From Bacteroidales bacterium H3 (GTDB taxonomy: Bacteria; Bacteroidota; Bacteroidia; Bacteroidales; Muribaculaceae): a stretch of DNA of 9,863 nucleotides. Made by a program: the position numbers and the translations under genes. Positions 1-7,861 of this stretch are shown piece by piece (positions within the stretch are counted from its first letter, which is position 1; every line of letters begins with the position of its first letter). The notes under the pieces were generated by a model, which saw nothing but the letters and a program-made list of their open reading frames with translations, was not told the origin of the DNA and did not search any database. Where the stretch lies: NCBI GenBank assembly GCA_001701135.1, contig DAAN01000023.1, forward strand, positions 1-9,863. The letters run 5' to 3'.

Positions 1-17
1 CGGCTTTCCAGCCGCCG
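1..17 (+). repeat. Dispersed GC-rich hairpin repeat, cut by window start (E0)
   Basis: The window opens inside a copy of the dispersed hairpin element: part of the left arm (CGGC), the six-base loop TTTCCA, then the full right arm GCCGCCG. The right arm is followed by an A/T-rich tail (TAAATTTAAAAG). The missing left flank should read TGTGGAG-like sequence if it matches the other copies. A degenerate relative may follow at 31-50 (GGTTAAAAACCGTCG), but that is weak. Confidence 0.75.
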
Positions 18-86
18 TAAATTTAAAAGTGTGGAGGTTAAAAACCGTCGTTTTAATAAGGGAAGATACCGGTTTGCAGACGCAGG

Positions 87-131
87 AAATATATAGAGAA
101 CGCCCCGGCAGCCTGTGTGGTTGCCGGGGCG
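87..131 (-). terminator. Rho-independent-type terminator of the sus-like operon
   Basis: A perfect 10-bp inverted repeat (CGCCCCGGCA at 101-110, TGCCGGGGCG at 122-131) has an 11-nt loop. On the minus strand the stem is followed by a T-rich stretch (TTCTCTATATATTT, complement of about 87-100). It lies about 70 bp beyond the stop codon of the last operon gene, so it most likely ends the susC-susF transcript. The T-tract is interrupted, so its strength is uncertain. Confidence 0.75.
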
Positions 132-142
132 TATATGGATTG

Positions 143-214
143 TCACTTTAAAGTGGGCTTATCACTTTGCAGTGAACGGTGTCACTTTTCAGTGGGGCTT
201 ATCACTTTTTGGTG
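143..214 (-). repeat. Short tandem repeat overlapping the susF-like stop codon
   Basis: TCACTTT recurs at 143, 162, 182 and 202, spacing 19, 20 and 20 bp. Each is followed by a partial dyad: CACTTTAAAGTG (a perfect 12-nt palindrome), CACTTTGCAGTG, CACTTTTCAGTG and CACTTTTTGGTG. On the coding (minus) strand every unit carries AAGTGA. The first of these contains the real stop codon, so the array looks like a repeated copy of the gene's 3' end. Alternate units share the tail GATAAGCC, suggesting a roughly 40-bp higher-order unit. The function is unknown; it sits between the gene end and the terminator. Confidence 0.8.
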
Positions 215-1671
215 AAAGTGGCTTTTGCAGGGTAGGTCGAGAGGTCGAGAACCACGTGGTAGGTGCCGTCGGGCTCAGAGAACATGAGGTTGCCTGCATC
301 CTGGGTGAGGTTGTCAATCGAACCGCCGAGGTTGATGTCCCATGCGTCGTTGGCGCGGAACTTGTATTCGCCGCCCTTCATGGCCACGTCGCCTTCCCAA
401 ACCATTTCATTGGCCGAGGGGGTGAGAGCTGTCGAAGCGTCCCAGCCGTTGGGGGTTGCAGCACCGATCAGACCGTAGGTGGTCACGGGAGCCGAGATGG
501 AGTAGGTGAGGCTTGCGATGTTGGCCTGAACGAAGCAGAAACCGGGTGTGGGAGCATTGATGTTGCCTGCGCCGCCGTCGTTCGAGAGCTTGCCATCCTC
601 AGCGAAACCGTAGTTGATGCCGTCCCAGTTGGGAGCGGAGGTGAACTTGAACTCGGAAACGTGGGCATAGCCTGCGTAGTTCACGTAGTCGGTGGTGAAG
701 AGGCAGTCGGAGTTGGCCTGGCTCCAGCCGTTGGCACCGCCGGGGGTGTAGAGCTTCTCGATAGCGAGAGAGATCTCGTAGGAACCCTCCTCCATGTTGA
801 TCTTGAAGAGCATGGGGCCGGCTACCTTGTAGCAGCCTGCGCCGCAATCCTCGGTAGCTGTGCGGCCAACGAGAGCACCTTCGGCCGATTCGTCGCCATT
901 GACAGCGACACCGAATGCAGCGTTGTCGGCGTCAACCCAGTTGCCGGTCTCATAGGTGGACTGGGGAATGATCTTCCACCACCAGCCGCTTGCGGCCTGA
1001 TCGGGTGTGATGTCGACTTTGAGGGAGAAGACGGGATCGTCGTAAACGTCTTCGTCGGAGTGCGAGAACTTGATGGCGTTGGCAACCGACCAGTCGTTGA
1101 TGGTGCCGAGCAGATAGTAAGCATCCTCGATTACGAGAGTGGAGGGGAAGGGAAGGATGTTGATGGTCTGGTAGCCGTCCTTACCGGGAGCGAAATAGAA
1201 GTCGGGGTTACCGATGCGGATCTGATTGTTATCGTTTTTGGGGTCTACAGCGAAGGCGGCGTAGCGCACGTAAACGTCCTTAGCCTTGTTGCCTTTGGAG
1301 ATGGCGCTGTAGTAGGCGCTCTGCAGATCGTCGGGAGCGACGGTGAGCACGTTGCCCTGCATCTCGGTCTCCACTTCAGCGAAGCGGCCGAACGAGGGGT
1401 CTTTACTGATCTGCATCACGAAATCGAGATTGTAGTCAGTGGGGAAGTCGGTTGCAGTGACGTCAACAACGGGGATCACCTTGTTGGCGTCGTTGTATAC
1501 GGTCAGGTCGACAGTCTTCCCGGTAACCTCGGCAGTGGGAGCCATGGTGAGGTTTTTGGCCTCGAAGACAGGCTGCTGGGCATTCTCGGGGATGCCTATG
1601 ATGTCATTGTCGTCGCAGGAGGTGAGTCCCAGGCAGATTGCCAGTGCCGACAAGATAGCTATTTTCTTCAT
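202..1671 (-). CDS. SusF-like surface starch-binding lipoprotein with three CBMs
   Basis: 489-residue outer-membrane lipoprotein, nearly the length of B. thetaiotaomicron SusF. A signal peptide ends in the lipobox LTSC (Cys19), followed by acidic residues (CDDND) typical of surface-exported Bacteroidetes lipoproteins. Residues about 35-165 form the Ig-like SusE/SusF N-terminal domain. Three carbohydrate-binding modules follow, each opening with a similar strand and aromatic residue: YYLLGTINDW (about 185-303, with a WWW cluster at 230-232), LYTPGGANGW (about 307-393) and YGLIGAATPNGW (about 399-488, with the SusF-like EYKFRANDAWDINLGG). In known sus systems these modules hold alpha-glucan at the cell surface. 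It is the last gene of the operon, 101 bp after the susE-like gene, with no promoter-like box in the gap. The family assignment is strong; starch as the ligand is inferred from architecture. Confidence 0.9.
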   Translation of the reverse strand: MKKIAILSALAICLGLTSCDDNDIIGIPENAQQPVFEAKNLTMAPTAEVTGKTVDLTVYNDANKVIPVVDVTATDFPTDYNLDFVMQISKDPSFGRFAEVETEMQGNVLTVAPDDLQSAYYSAISKGNKAKDVYVRYAAFAVDPKNDNNQIRIGNPDFYFAPGKDGYQTINILPFPSTLVIEDAYYLLGTINDWSVANAIKFSHSDEDVYDDPVFSLKVDITPDQAASGWWWKIIPQSTYETGNWVDADNAAFGVAVNGDESAEGALVGRTATEDCGAGCYKVAGPMLFKINMEEGSYEISLAIEKLYTPGGANGWSQANSDCLFTTDYVNYAGYAHVSEFKFTSAPNWDGINYGFAEDGKLSNDGGAGNINAPTPGFCFVQANIASLTYSISAPVTTYGLIGAATPNGWDASTALTPSANEMVWEGDVAMKGGEYKFRANDAWDINLGGSIDNLTQDAGNLMFSEPDGTYHVVLDLSTYPAKATFTKK

Positions 1672-1722
1672 ATTGGTGTTAGCGTAGTAAAATAGTTGTT
1701 GTTTGAAATTCCCGCCCCTGCG

Positions 1723-1749
1723 TCTCCTCCCCGGCGGGCGGGGAGGAGA
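1723..1749 (-). other. Intercistronic hairpin between susE-like and susF-like genes
   Basis: A perfect 10-bp stem (TCTCCTCCCC at 1723-1732, GGGGAGGAGA at 1740-1749) with a 7-nt loop lies in the 101-bp gap. In the direction of transcription no T-run follows, so it is not a classic terminator. An mRNA-stabilising, processing or partial-attenuation role is possible but not shown. Confidence 0.6.
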
Positions 1750-1772
1750 GCGAAGTGTTGGGAGCGGTAAAT

Positions 1773-2663
1773 TTATTCAGCCGCGGTGCAGGTTACCGTC
1801 ATGTTGTTGGGGTCGGACATATCGACCTTGATAGCCATGTTGCCGCCGGGCCAGTCGGGGAAATTGTAAGAACCCTTGCCTTTGACCATCTTGAGGGGCT
1901 TGCCGAGGTCAGTCTCAGGGAAATCCAGGGGATTGTCACCTTCCTGTGAACCGTAGGAGTCGGGATCCCAGCCGGTGAGTGCGGTGTAGAAGCGGAACAT
2001 GGCTTTGCCTTGTTCAACCGGGAATGTGCCGTAGTAAACCTTCGAGCCGATTTCGTCATCCTTCTCGAGAAGGCGCCATTCCCAATAGTGATCCTTGGCG
2101 GCAGCCGAGGGGCCAACCCAGCCTTCGGGCTCACCGGCCAGGAAGATGAAGCCGGGCGAAGGAATTGCGAAGTAGGGCATGATCTTATTCAGAACGGCAT
2201 AGTTGCTCGAAACAACGTCGCTGCCTTCGATACCGGTCACCTTGCAGGAAACCTTGAAGTAGACCTTCACAGGTTCGGGGAACTCATAGCCTACGTCCTC
2301 TTTGGTGAGACCCGAGAGCTGGCAGACAGCTTCGGCCAGGTTGGAGTCGTTGAAGATCAGACGGGTTGCAGCGTTGGTGGCGGGAATGGTCTTTGTCTGA
2401 CGGAAATCGGGAGTCAGCGACACGATGCCTTTGTACTCAACCGGGCCGATGGGGTGACCCTGGGCGAAGTCGGGCATGCTCTTTGCGGTGAGCTCGAAAG
2501 TGCCGTTGGAGGTCAGCTCATAGTACTGGTTCTGCAGAGCAGGAGTCAGCAGCTCGAACGAGTCGGGCGATGCAGGGCTGTAGACAGGTTCCTTGTCATC
2601 CTCGCAGCTTGCGAAGCCAAGCAGCGCCAGAGCCGACAGGAAGAATATAGATAGTTTTTTCAT
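1773..2663 (-). CDS. SusE-like surface lipoprotein, short single-CBM form
   Basis: 296-residue lipoprotein in the susE position of the operon. The signal peptide ends at FASC (Cys20) and is followed by EDDKE, an acidic surface-export-type signal. Residues about 30-160 resemble the Ig-like SusE N-terminal domain (FELTAKSMPDFAQG, VEYKGIVSLTPDF). Residues about 170-295 resemble one starch-binding-type module (GFIFLAGEPEGW near 171-182, MFRFYTALTGWD near 222-233). Known SusE carries two such modules and is about 390 residues, so this protein is about one module shorter; I see no frameshift. It lies 38 bp downstream of susD. It presumably helps retain glycan at the surface beside SusC/SusD. The SusE family is likely from position and N-terminus; the ligand is unknown. 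Confidence 0.85.
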   Translation of the reverse strand: MKKLSIFFLSALALLGFASCEDDKEPVYSPASPDSFELLTPALQNQYYELTSNGTFELTAKSMPDFAQGHPIGPVEYKGIVSLTPDFRQTKTIPATNAATRLIFNDSNLAEAVCQLSGLTKEDVGYEFPEPVKVYFKVSCKVTGIEGSDVVSSNYAVLNKIMPYFAIPSPGFIFLAGEPEGWVGPSAAAKDHYWEWRLLEKDDEIGSKVYYGTFPVEQGKAMFRFYTALTGWDPDSYGSQEGDNPLDFPETDLGKPLKMVKGKGSYNFPDWPGGNMAIKVDMSDPNNMTVTCTAAE

Positions 2664-2701
2664 TTCTGGATCTTTTTTAAGATTGTTCTGTCACTGTTTG
2701 A

Positions 2702-4420
2702 TTAGTAACCGGGATTCTGTTTGAAATCAGTCTGAGCGTTGATGATCTGCTGGGGGATAGGCATCACGTTCATGTATTCGGGAACGGCCTGGCCGGCCAT
2801 GTCGCTCTGGCTGCCCTTGTAAGACCACATGTATTCGCCGCCTGTATATTTACCGTGGCGCACGAGGTCGGAACGGCGGGTAAGCTCCCAGTGGAGTTCG
2901 CGCTGACGTTCGTCAAGGATGTTGGCGGTTCTCATTTCATTGGCGGTCCACTCGTAGACACCGGCGCGGTTGCGCACGTTGTTTACATACTGGAGGGCGA
3001 GAGCTGCGTCGCCAACGCCGGCTACGATGTTACACTCGGCGTAGGTGAGGTAAACCTCGGCGAGACGGAACAGTGGGAGGTCAGTGTCAACCCATGTCTC
3101 TGCACGGGCGGCCACACCGTCGGCATACTGGCCACCGTTCTTGGCCGACCAACCGGGACCCCATGACTGACCGTCGGGGTCGGTCCACTGGCGGCCTGCG
3201 GGATCAGAGTAGAGATTGTTGAACTTGGCAACTACATATCCGTCACAGAACTTGCCGAAACCGGTGTTGGCCTTGTTGTAACCGTTGGGTTCCTTGAGCC
3301 ACATGGCCCAGCGGGCGTCAGAGGCGTCGTCGTTAGCGAAGACGTTGGAGAACTGCTCGGTGGCGTGCATACACTTCCAAGGGTTGTTGATGCCGTAGTC
3401 AGCGGAGTTGCAGATACCGGCGTCATCCTTGACTGCATTGTTGGTGTAGCCAGCTGCCATGAGGAACTGAGTGCCGCCGTAAGCGCGGGTGTAGTCCTTG
3501 TCGTATACGATACCCCAGAGGATTTCGTTTACGCCGCTGCCGCCGGGCATGTATTTGTCATTGTCGGCGCAGAAGAGGTAGTTGTAGGTCTCGGCAAGAC
3601 CGTTGCCGAGGGGACCGTCCTGATGGCGGTCGATGATCTCCTTGCAGATAGCGGCGCAACGTTCGTAGCCGTTGACAGCGCCATTGGTGTAGACCTGGGC
3701 ATTGAGGAGCAGACGGGCGTGGAGAGCCTGCACGGCGTCGAGACCGATCGAACCGTAGGTAGGTTTGTAGTTGGGATATTTTGCCTTGTAGGTACCTTCG
3801 ATGTCGGTAAGCTCACCGTCGAGCCACTTGAAGAGGAAGGTGCGGTCTTTCTGCTCGGGCGATGAGAAGAGATCGTCGCTGTCGAGGGTGAAGGAACCCA
3901 TGCCGAAGATGTCGACTACCCAGTAGTAGCTGAGGGCGCGGAGGGCGCGGGCCTCGAGCACCATGCGCTGCACGTTGACGTTCTCGTTGGTTTTGGCCTG
4001 ACGGATGAAGTCGTTGCAGACGGCGATGTGGGAGTAGAGACGCGAGTAGGTACCGAAGATGTTACCGTTGTCCTTACCGAAAGTGTTGGTGACAAGGTCG
4101 ATCACACCTACGTCGGCGTGGATCCAGATAGCTTCGTCGGTGGTGAACTCGTTCATCATGAACAGGGCGCGGGTATACTGCGAAGTACCGCCGTCGAGAC
4201 CGCTGATGTCGCAGTCGCCGTCGGGGCCGGTCTGGCCGGAGTAGGCGAGACCGCCGTAGCACTTGGCCAGCACATTCTGGTAGTCGGCCTCGGTGAGTGC
4301 GTTGCCGGGGACGATGTTGGGGTCGTTGGGTTCAAGGTCGAGGTCGCCCACGCATGAGGTGGTCAACATCAGGCCTGCGCCAAGGAACCCGGTAAATATC
4401 TTGTTGATTGAGGATTTCAT
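2702..4420 (-). CDS. SusD-like (RagB/SusD) nutrient-binding outer-membrane lipoprotein
   Basis: 572 residues, close to the usual SusD size. A signal peptide ends at LTTSC (Cys23), followed by VGDLDLEPND. The N-terminal TPR-type helical region includes typical SusD stretches (NEFTTDEAIW near 90-99, LEARALRALSYYWVVDIFG near 155-173). The C-terminal part has the family ending: a WELTRRSDLVRHGKY segment and the terminal PIPQQIINA...FKQNPGY. SusD proteins sit as a lid over the SusC barrel and bind the oligosaccharide before import. The gene is 37 bp downstream of susC, as expected for a co-transcribed pair. SusE/SusF-type genes downstream favour an alpha-glucan ligand, but substrate-contacting residues cannot be assigned without a structure or alignment. 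Confidence 0.95.
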   Translation of the reverse strand: MKSSINKIFTGFLGAGLMLTTSCVGDLDLEPNDPNIVPGNALTEADYQNVLAKCYGGLAYSGQTGPDGDCDISGLDGGTSQYTRALFMMNEFTTDEAIWIHADVGVIDLVTNTFGKDNGNIFGTYSRLYSHIAVCNDFIRQAKTNENVNVQRMVLEARALRALSYYWVVDIFGMGSFTLDSDDLFSSPEQKDRTFLFKWLDGELTDIEGTYKAKYPNYKPTYGSIGLDAVQALHARLLLNAQVYTNGAVNGYERCAAICKEIIDRHQDGPLGNGLAETYNYLFCADNDKYMPGGSGVNEILWGIVYDKDYTRAYGGTQFLMAAGYTNNAVKDDAGICNSADYGINNPWKCMHATEQFSNVFANDDASDARWAMWLKEPNGYNKANTGFGKFCDGYVVAKFNNLYSDPAGRQWTDPDGQSWGPGWSAKNGGQYADGVAARAETWVDTDLPLFRLAEVYLTYAECNIVAGVGDAALALQYVNNVRNRAGVYEWTANEMRTANILDERQRELHWELTRRSDLVRHGKYTGGEYMWSYKGSQSDMAGQAVPEYMNVMPIPQQIINAQTDFKQNPGY

Positions 4421-4457
4421 TCTTAAATTTGAGATTGAAAGTTAACGGTATCCGTAA

Positions 4458-7400
4458 TTAGAATGTTGCTACCAGACCGAGAGAATAAGTGGTGGAGCGG
4501 GGGTAGACGTTGTTGTCGATACCGCCGAACACTTCGGGGTCGAGACCACTGTATTTGGTAATCACGAAGGGATTCTGCACGGCGCCGAAGAGGCGGAGGT
4601 TGAGATTGCCCTTGAGGAGGTTGTCCCAGGTGTAGCCGAGAGTGATGTTGTCGCAGCGGAGGAACGATGCGTTCTCCAGGAAGTAGTCGCTCATGTAGAA
4701 GTTGGCTGCAGCCTTGTTCTGCCAGTAGAAGTCAGTCTTGACAATATTGGTCAGACCATATTTGTTGACATCATTGATGGAGCTGTTCTGAGCGAGAGTG
4801 TTGTTGTAGACATAGTTGCCGATGGAGGCGCGCAGCGAGATGCCGAGGTCCCAGTTTTTCCAACGGAAGTTGTTGGTCATGGTCATGGTCACCTTGGGAT
4901 CGGGCGAATGCTTCACAACCTTGTCGTCGGAGTTGATGACGCCGTTGCCGTCCTGGTCAACGAAGACACCTTCGATGGGGTTGCCTGCGTTGTCGTAAAC
5001 CTGCTGGAGCAGATAGAAGGCATTGGCGGGGGTACCTACGGCCTGAGCCTGCACGGTGTTGCCTGTACCGCCCGAGATACCGCCTGTTGTGATCTTTGCT
5101 TTGGGGTCGTTGAGGCTCTTGATCTCGTTGTGGTTGTAACCTACGTTGTAGGCGATGGTCCAGTTGAAGTCGTTGGTAACGACAGGACGGGCAACGATGT
5201 TGAATTCGACACCGTAGTTCTCGAGGTCACCGATGTTGCGGTTGAGCATGTTGACGGTGGAGGAACCGGCGGGGATGGTGACATAGGAGAGGAGATCCTT
5301 GGTCTTGCGGAGGTACCAGTCAAACGAACCGCTGATGCGGTTGTTGAAGAATGCGAAGTCGATACCGGCGTTCCAGGTGGTGGTGGTCTCCCACTTCAGG
5401 TCGGGGTTGTAGCCCTTGAGGAAGTAAGAGGGAGCGTAGATGACTTTGCCGTCGGAGCCTACTACGGGGTAGTATGAACCGGGGCCTGCGATGGAGTAGA
5501 GGGGGAGGTAGTTGCAGGTGGAACCTACTTCCTGCTGACCGGTCATACCCCAGCCGAGACGGAGCTTAAGGTCGTTGAGCCAGCCGCGGGTGCCTTCCAT
5601 GAACGATTCGTCGATGATACGCCAGCCGAGAGCAACGGCGGGGAACACGCCCCAGCGGTTGTCCTTGGAGAAGCGCGAGGTGGCGTCGCCGCGGACGGTG
5701 GCGGTGAGCAGGTAGCGGCCTGCGAAGGTGTAGTTCACGCGACCGAAGAACGAAAGGAGCTGCAGATGCTCTTTATAGTGGTAGTTGCCTTCGGGGTCAA
5801 CGATGTCGTTGGCGAAGTTCTGGCCGATGGATGCTTCGGTCGAGGGGTTGTAGTTGAGAGTGTAGACGCCGTTGGCGAACACGGGAGTGTTGAAACCTGC
5901 GGTGGTGGGGCGACCGCTTTCCGAGTCGGCGCCATAGTGCCATGTCGAGAGGTAGTTGCGCTGCCAGGAGTAACCGGCGGTTACGTCGAGGTTAGATTTG
6001 ATTGCCTCGAATTCCTTGCGGTAGTTGAGGTAGAAGTCGAGCAGGGTGTTGCTCTTGAACTGGTAGGTGTAGTTGGTGAAACCTGCACCATCCTTGCGGT
6101 GGCTCCAGTAGGTGTTGGGGTTACCGGCTTCGGTGGTGTCATGTTCGTCGGTCTTGCTCACGTCGTAACCGAGGTTGAGGTTGGCGTGGAGCTCGGGGAG
6201 GAAGTGGAAAGAGTAGTCGAGCTGAAGGTTGCCGTTGGAACGGTAAACCTTAGCATTGTTATCGTGACCTTCGAAGTAGGAGACAGGGTTGCGGGTGGCG
6301 TTCTGGTCGATGGTGACTGTGCCGTCAGAACCGGTGTTCATCCATGTGAAGAAGCCGCCGGTGAGGTACTGCTGGTTGGTGTTGCCAACAACGGGGATGT
6401 TGGAGTAGACGGGTTTGGTGGGGTCCATTGCGAGGGCTGCGCCCACTGCGGCCTGGTCGGTGAACTGGTTCTTGGCGTAGAAGCCGAGGGCGTTGGCGTT
6501 GACCGACAGATGGTTGTCGAAGAACTTAGGCGACAGAGAGAAACCGACGGTGACGCGGTCCATCTTGGTGCCCTTGAGGATACCGTTGGAGTTGGTGTAG
6601 GAAACGTCGGCGCGGTAGGGAAGGATGCCTGCGGTGCCGCTGACGCTCAGAGAGTAGTCGGAGCTGACGGTGGTGCGGAGCACTTCGTTCTGCCAGTCGG
6701 TGTCGTAGATCTGGCCGTTGTAGCCCAGACGCTCGGGGTTGAGGTTGTTATCGCGGACGAGGCTTTCGAACTCACCAGAGGAGAGAACGTCCCAGGTCTT
6801 GGCGGCGGTATTGATATACATATTGGCGGCGAAGCTGACTTTGGGTCGGCCCGAGGTGCCTTTCTTGGTGGTGATGATGATCACACCGTTGGATGCGCGC
6901 GAACCGTAGATGGCGGTGGCGGAGGCGTCCTTGAGGACGGTCATCGACTCTACGTTGTTGGGGTTGATCATGGCGAGGGGGTTGCTCATACCCTTGACAC
7001 CGTTGTTGTCGAGGGGCACACCGTCGATAACGATCAGAGGGTCGTTTTTGGCGTTAAGCGAGGAACCGCCACGGATGCGGATGTTGGCTGCGCCTTCGGG
7101 GCCGCCTGAGGTGGTTACAACCACACCGGGGGTCTGACCCACGAGCATGTCCTGAACCGAGGTGGCGAGGCCGGCCTCAACTTCATCGGGCTTGATGACG
7201 GCGACGGAGCCGGTGGCGTCCTGTTTCTTGACAACGCCGTAACCGATGGCTACGACTTCGTTGAGCATTACGGAATTCTCCTTCATCTCAACGTTGATGG
7301 TTGTGCGGCCTTCGACGGGCACGCGCTGGGTGTCATAACCCACGTAGGAAACAACCAGCACACCTTCGGGAGCTACTTTGATGGTGTAGTTACCGTCGAT

Positions 7401-7583
7401 GTCGGTAGATGCACCTGCTGTGGTTCCTTCAGCGAGCACGCTGGCGCCGATGAGCGGTTCACCGGAGGGATCGGTGACTGTACCGCTTACGGTAATTGAC
7501 TGCGCATTGACACCGATGGCCATCAGCAGTCCCACCATAAGAAATAGGAATTTCTTGGCGATTCCTGTTTGTGAATGTTTCAT
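4458..7583 (-). CDS. SusC-like TonB-dependent outer-membrane glycan transporter
   Basis: 1041 residues, the first gene of the operon. The signal peptide is probably cut after GVNA (residue 27). Residues about 29-107 form the carboxypeptidase-regulatory-like beta-sandwich common to SusC proteins (TVSGTVTDPSGEPLIGASV, DIDGNYTIKV, VSYVGYDTQ). The TonB-box and plug region follow (NEVVAIGYGVVKKQDATGSV near 108-127, NIRIRGGSSL, PLIVIDGVPLD, VLKDASATAIYGSRASNGVIIITTKKG near 216-242). The rest is a beta-barrel ending in an aromatic residue (SLGLVATF). There is no N-terminal secretin/STN extension, so direct anti-sigma signalling is not expected. It imports oligosaccharide with SusD using TonB energy. 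Expression likely starts at the promoter near 7862-7892 through a long leader. Confidence 0.96.
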   Translation of the reverse strand: MKHSQTGIAKKFLFLMVGLLMAIGVNAQSITVSGTVTDPSGEPLIGASVLAEGTTAGASTDIDGNYTIKVAPEGVLVVSYVGYDTQRVPVEGRTTINVEMKENSVMLNEVVAIGYGVVKKQDATGSVAVIKPDEVEAGLATSVQDMLVGQTPGVVVTTSGGPEGAANIRIRGGSSLNAKNDPLIVIDGVPLDNNGVKGMSNPLAMINPNNVESMTVLKDASATAIYGSRASNGVIIITTKKGTSGRPKVSFAANMYINTAAKTWDVLSSGEFESLVRDNNLNPERLGYNGQIYDTDWQNEVLRTTVSSDYSLSVSGTAGILPYRADVSYTNSNGILKGTKMDRVTVGFSLSPKFFDNHLSVNANALGFYAKNQFTDQAAVGAALAMDPTKPVYSNIPVVGNTNQQYLTGGFFTWMNTGSDGTVTIDQNATRNPVSYFEGHDNNAKVYRSNGNLQLDYSFHFLPELHANLNLGYDVSKTDEHDTTEAGNPNTYWSHRKDGAGFTNYTYQFKSNTLLDFYLNYRKEFEAIKSNLDVTAGYSWQRNYLSTWHYGADSESGRPTTAGFNTPVFANGVYTLNYNPSTEASIGQNFANDIVDPEGNYHYKEHLQLLSFFGRVNYTFAGRYLLTATVRGDATSRFSKDNRWGVFPAVALGWRIIDESFMEGTRGWLNDLKLRLGWGMTGQQEVGSTCNYLPLYSIAGPGSYYPVVGSDGKVIYAPSYFLKGYNPDLKWETTTTWNAGIDFAFFNNRISGSFDWYLRKTKDLLSYVTIPAGSSTVNMLNRNIGDLENYGVEFNIVARPVVTNDFNWTIAYNVGYNHNEIKSLNDPKAKITTGGISGGTGNTVQAQAVGTPANAFYLLQQVYDNAGNPIEGVFVDQDGNGVINSDDKVVKHSPDPKVTMTMTNNFRWKNWDLGISLRASIGNYVYNNTLAQNSSINDVNKYGLTNIVKTDFYWQNKAAANFYMSDYFLENASFLRCDNITLGYTWDNLLKGNLNLRLFGAVQNPFVITKYSGLDPEVFGGIDNNVYPRSTTYSLGLVATF

Positions 7584-7856
7584 TTAAGGATAATTTGAAA
7601 TTAATGATTTTTCAGGTGATTTCTTGTATCTTGCTTTTTCTGTGTTGTCACGTCTTGGCCGGGGGGTGGGGGGGGGCACGAATGCCCGCGAAGCCGCTTT
7701 GGGAGCCTCACGGGGCGCCGCCGGGTGTGTTGAGATGATTTCCGTGATTGGGTGTAGCTTGGTATCAGATTACCGGCCGGCTGTCGGCAAACGGGCCTTT
7801 TCGCGACCGCCCGGCGGTGAAAGGCCCTCAGGCCCCTACACGTTCTCATTAGAATC
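7584..7856 (-). promoter_or_regulatory. Long GC-rich structured 5' leader of susC-like operon
   Basis: If transcription starts about 6 nt after the predicted -7 box, susC has a leader of about 270 nt. Its distal part is unusually GC-rich with strong hairpins, while the last 50-60 nt before the ATG are A/T-rich and probably open for ribosome binding. Visible structures: GGGCCTTT/AAAGGCCC (7793-7800 with 7820-7827) enclosing ACCG/CGGT; CCGGCCGG (7773-7780); and GGGCA/TGCCC (7674-7687) with a UUCG loop in the transcript. A second GGCCC at 7831-7835 could compete for GGGCC at 7793-7797. I do not recognise a known riboswitch class. A reading frame of 87 codons inside (7601-7864) is arginine- and proline-rich, starts at the promoter box and is probably not a gene. 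Confidence 0.5.
7661..7676 (-). repeat. Homopolymeric G6-T-G9 tract in susC leader
   Basis: The plus strand reads six G, one T, then nine G. The susC transcript therefore carries C9-A-C6 about 80-95 nt before its start codon, next to the UUCG hairpin at 7674-7687. Runs this long are prone to length change during replication and to sequencing error. Whether the length varies is unknown. Confidence 0.75.
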
Positions 7857-7861
7857 AACGG

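Noticed and set aside
115..1695. 526-codon open frame on the plus strand, antisense to the susF-like gene
   Set aside because: It mirrors the minus-strand lipoprotein gene, whose signal peptide and domains are clear. Its translation has no recognisable domain, and long antisense frames are expected from the high-GC codon use.
5766..7109. 447-codon open frame on the plus strand, antisense to susC
   Set aside because: The translation is a low-complexity Val/Gly/Asp/Glu-rich mirror of the transporter gene; same codon-bias artefact.
7746..7800. tRNA-like stretch (GGGTGTAGCTTGGTATC) in the intergenic region
   Set aside because: The D-arm-like sequence has no matching T-loop (GGTTCGAATCC type) or acceptor stem, so no cloverleaf forms.
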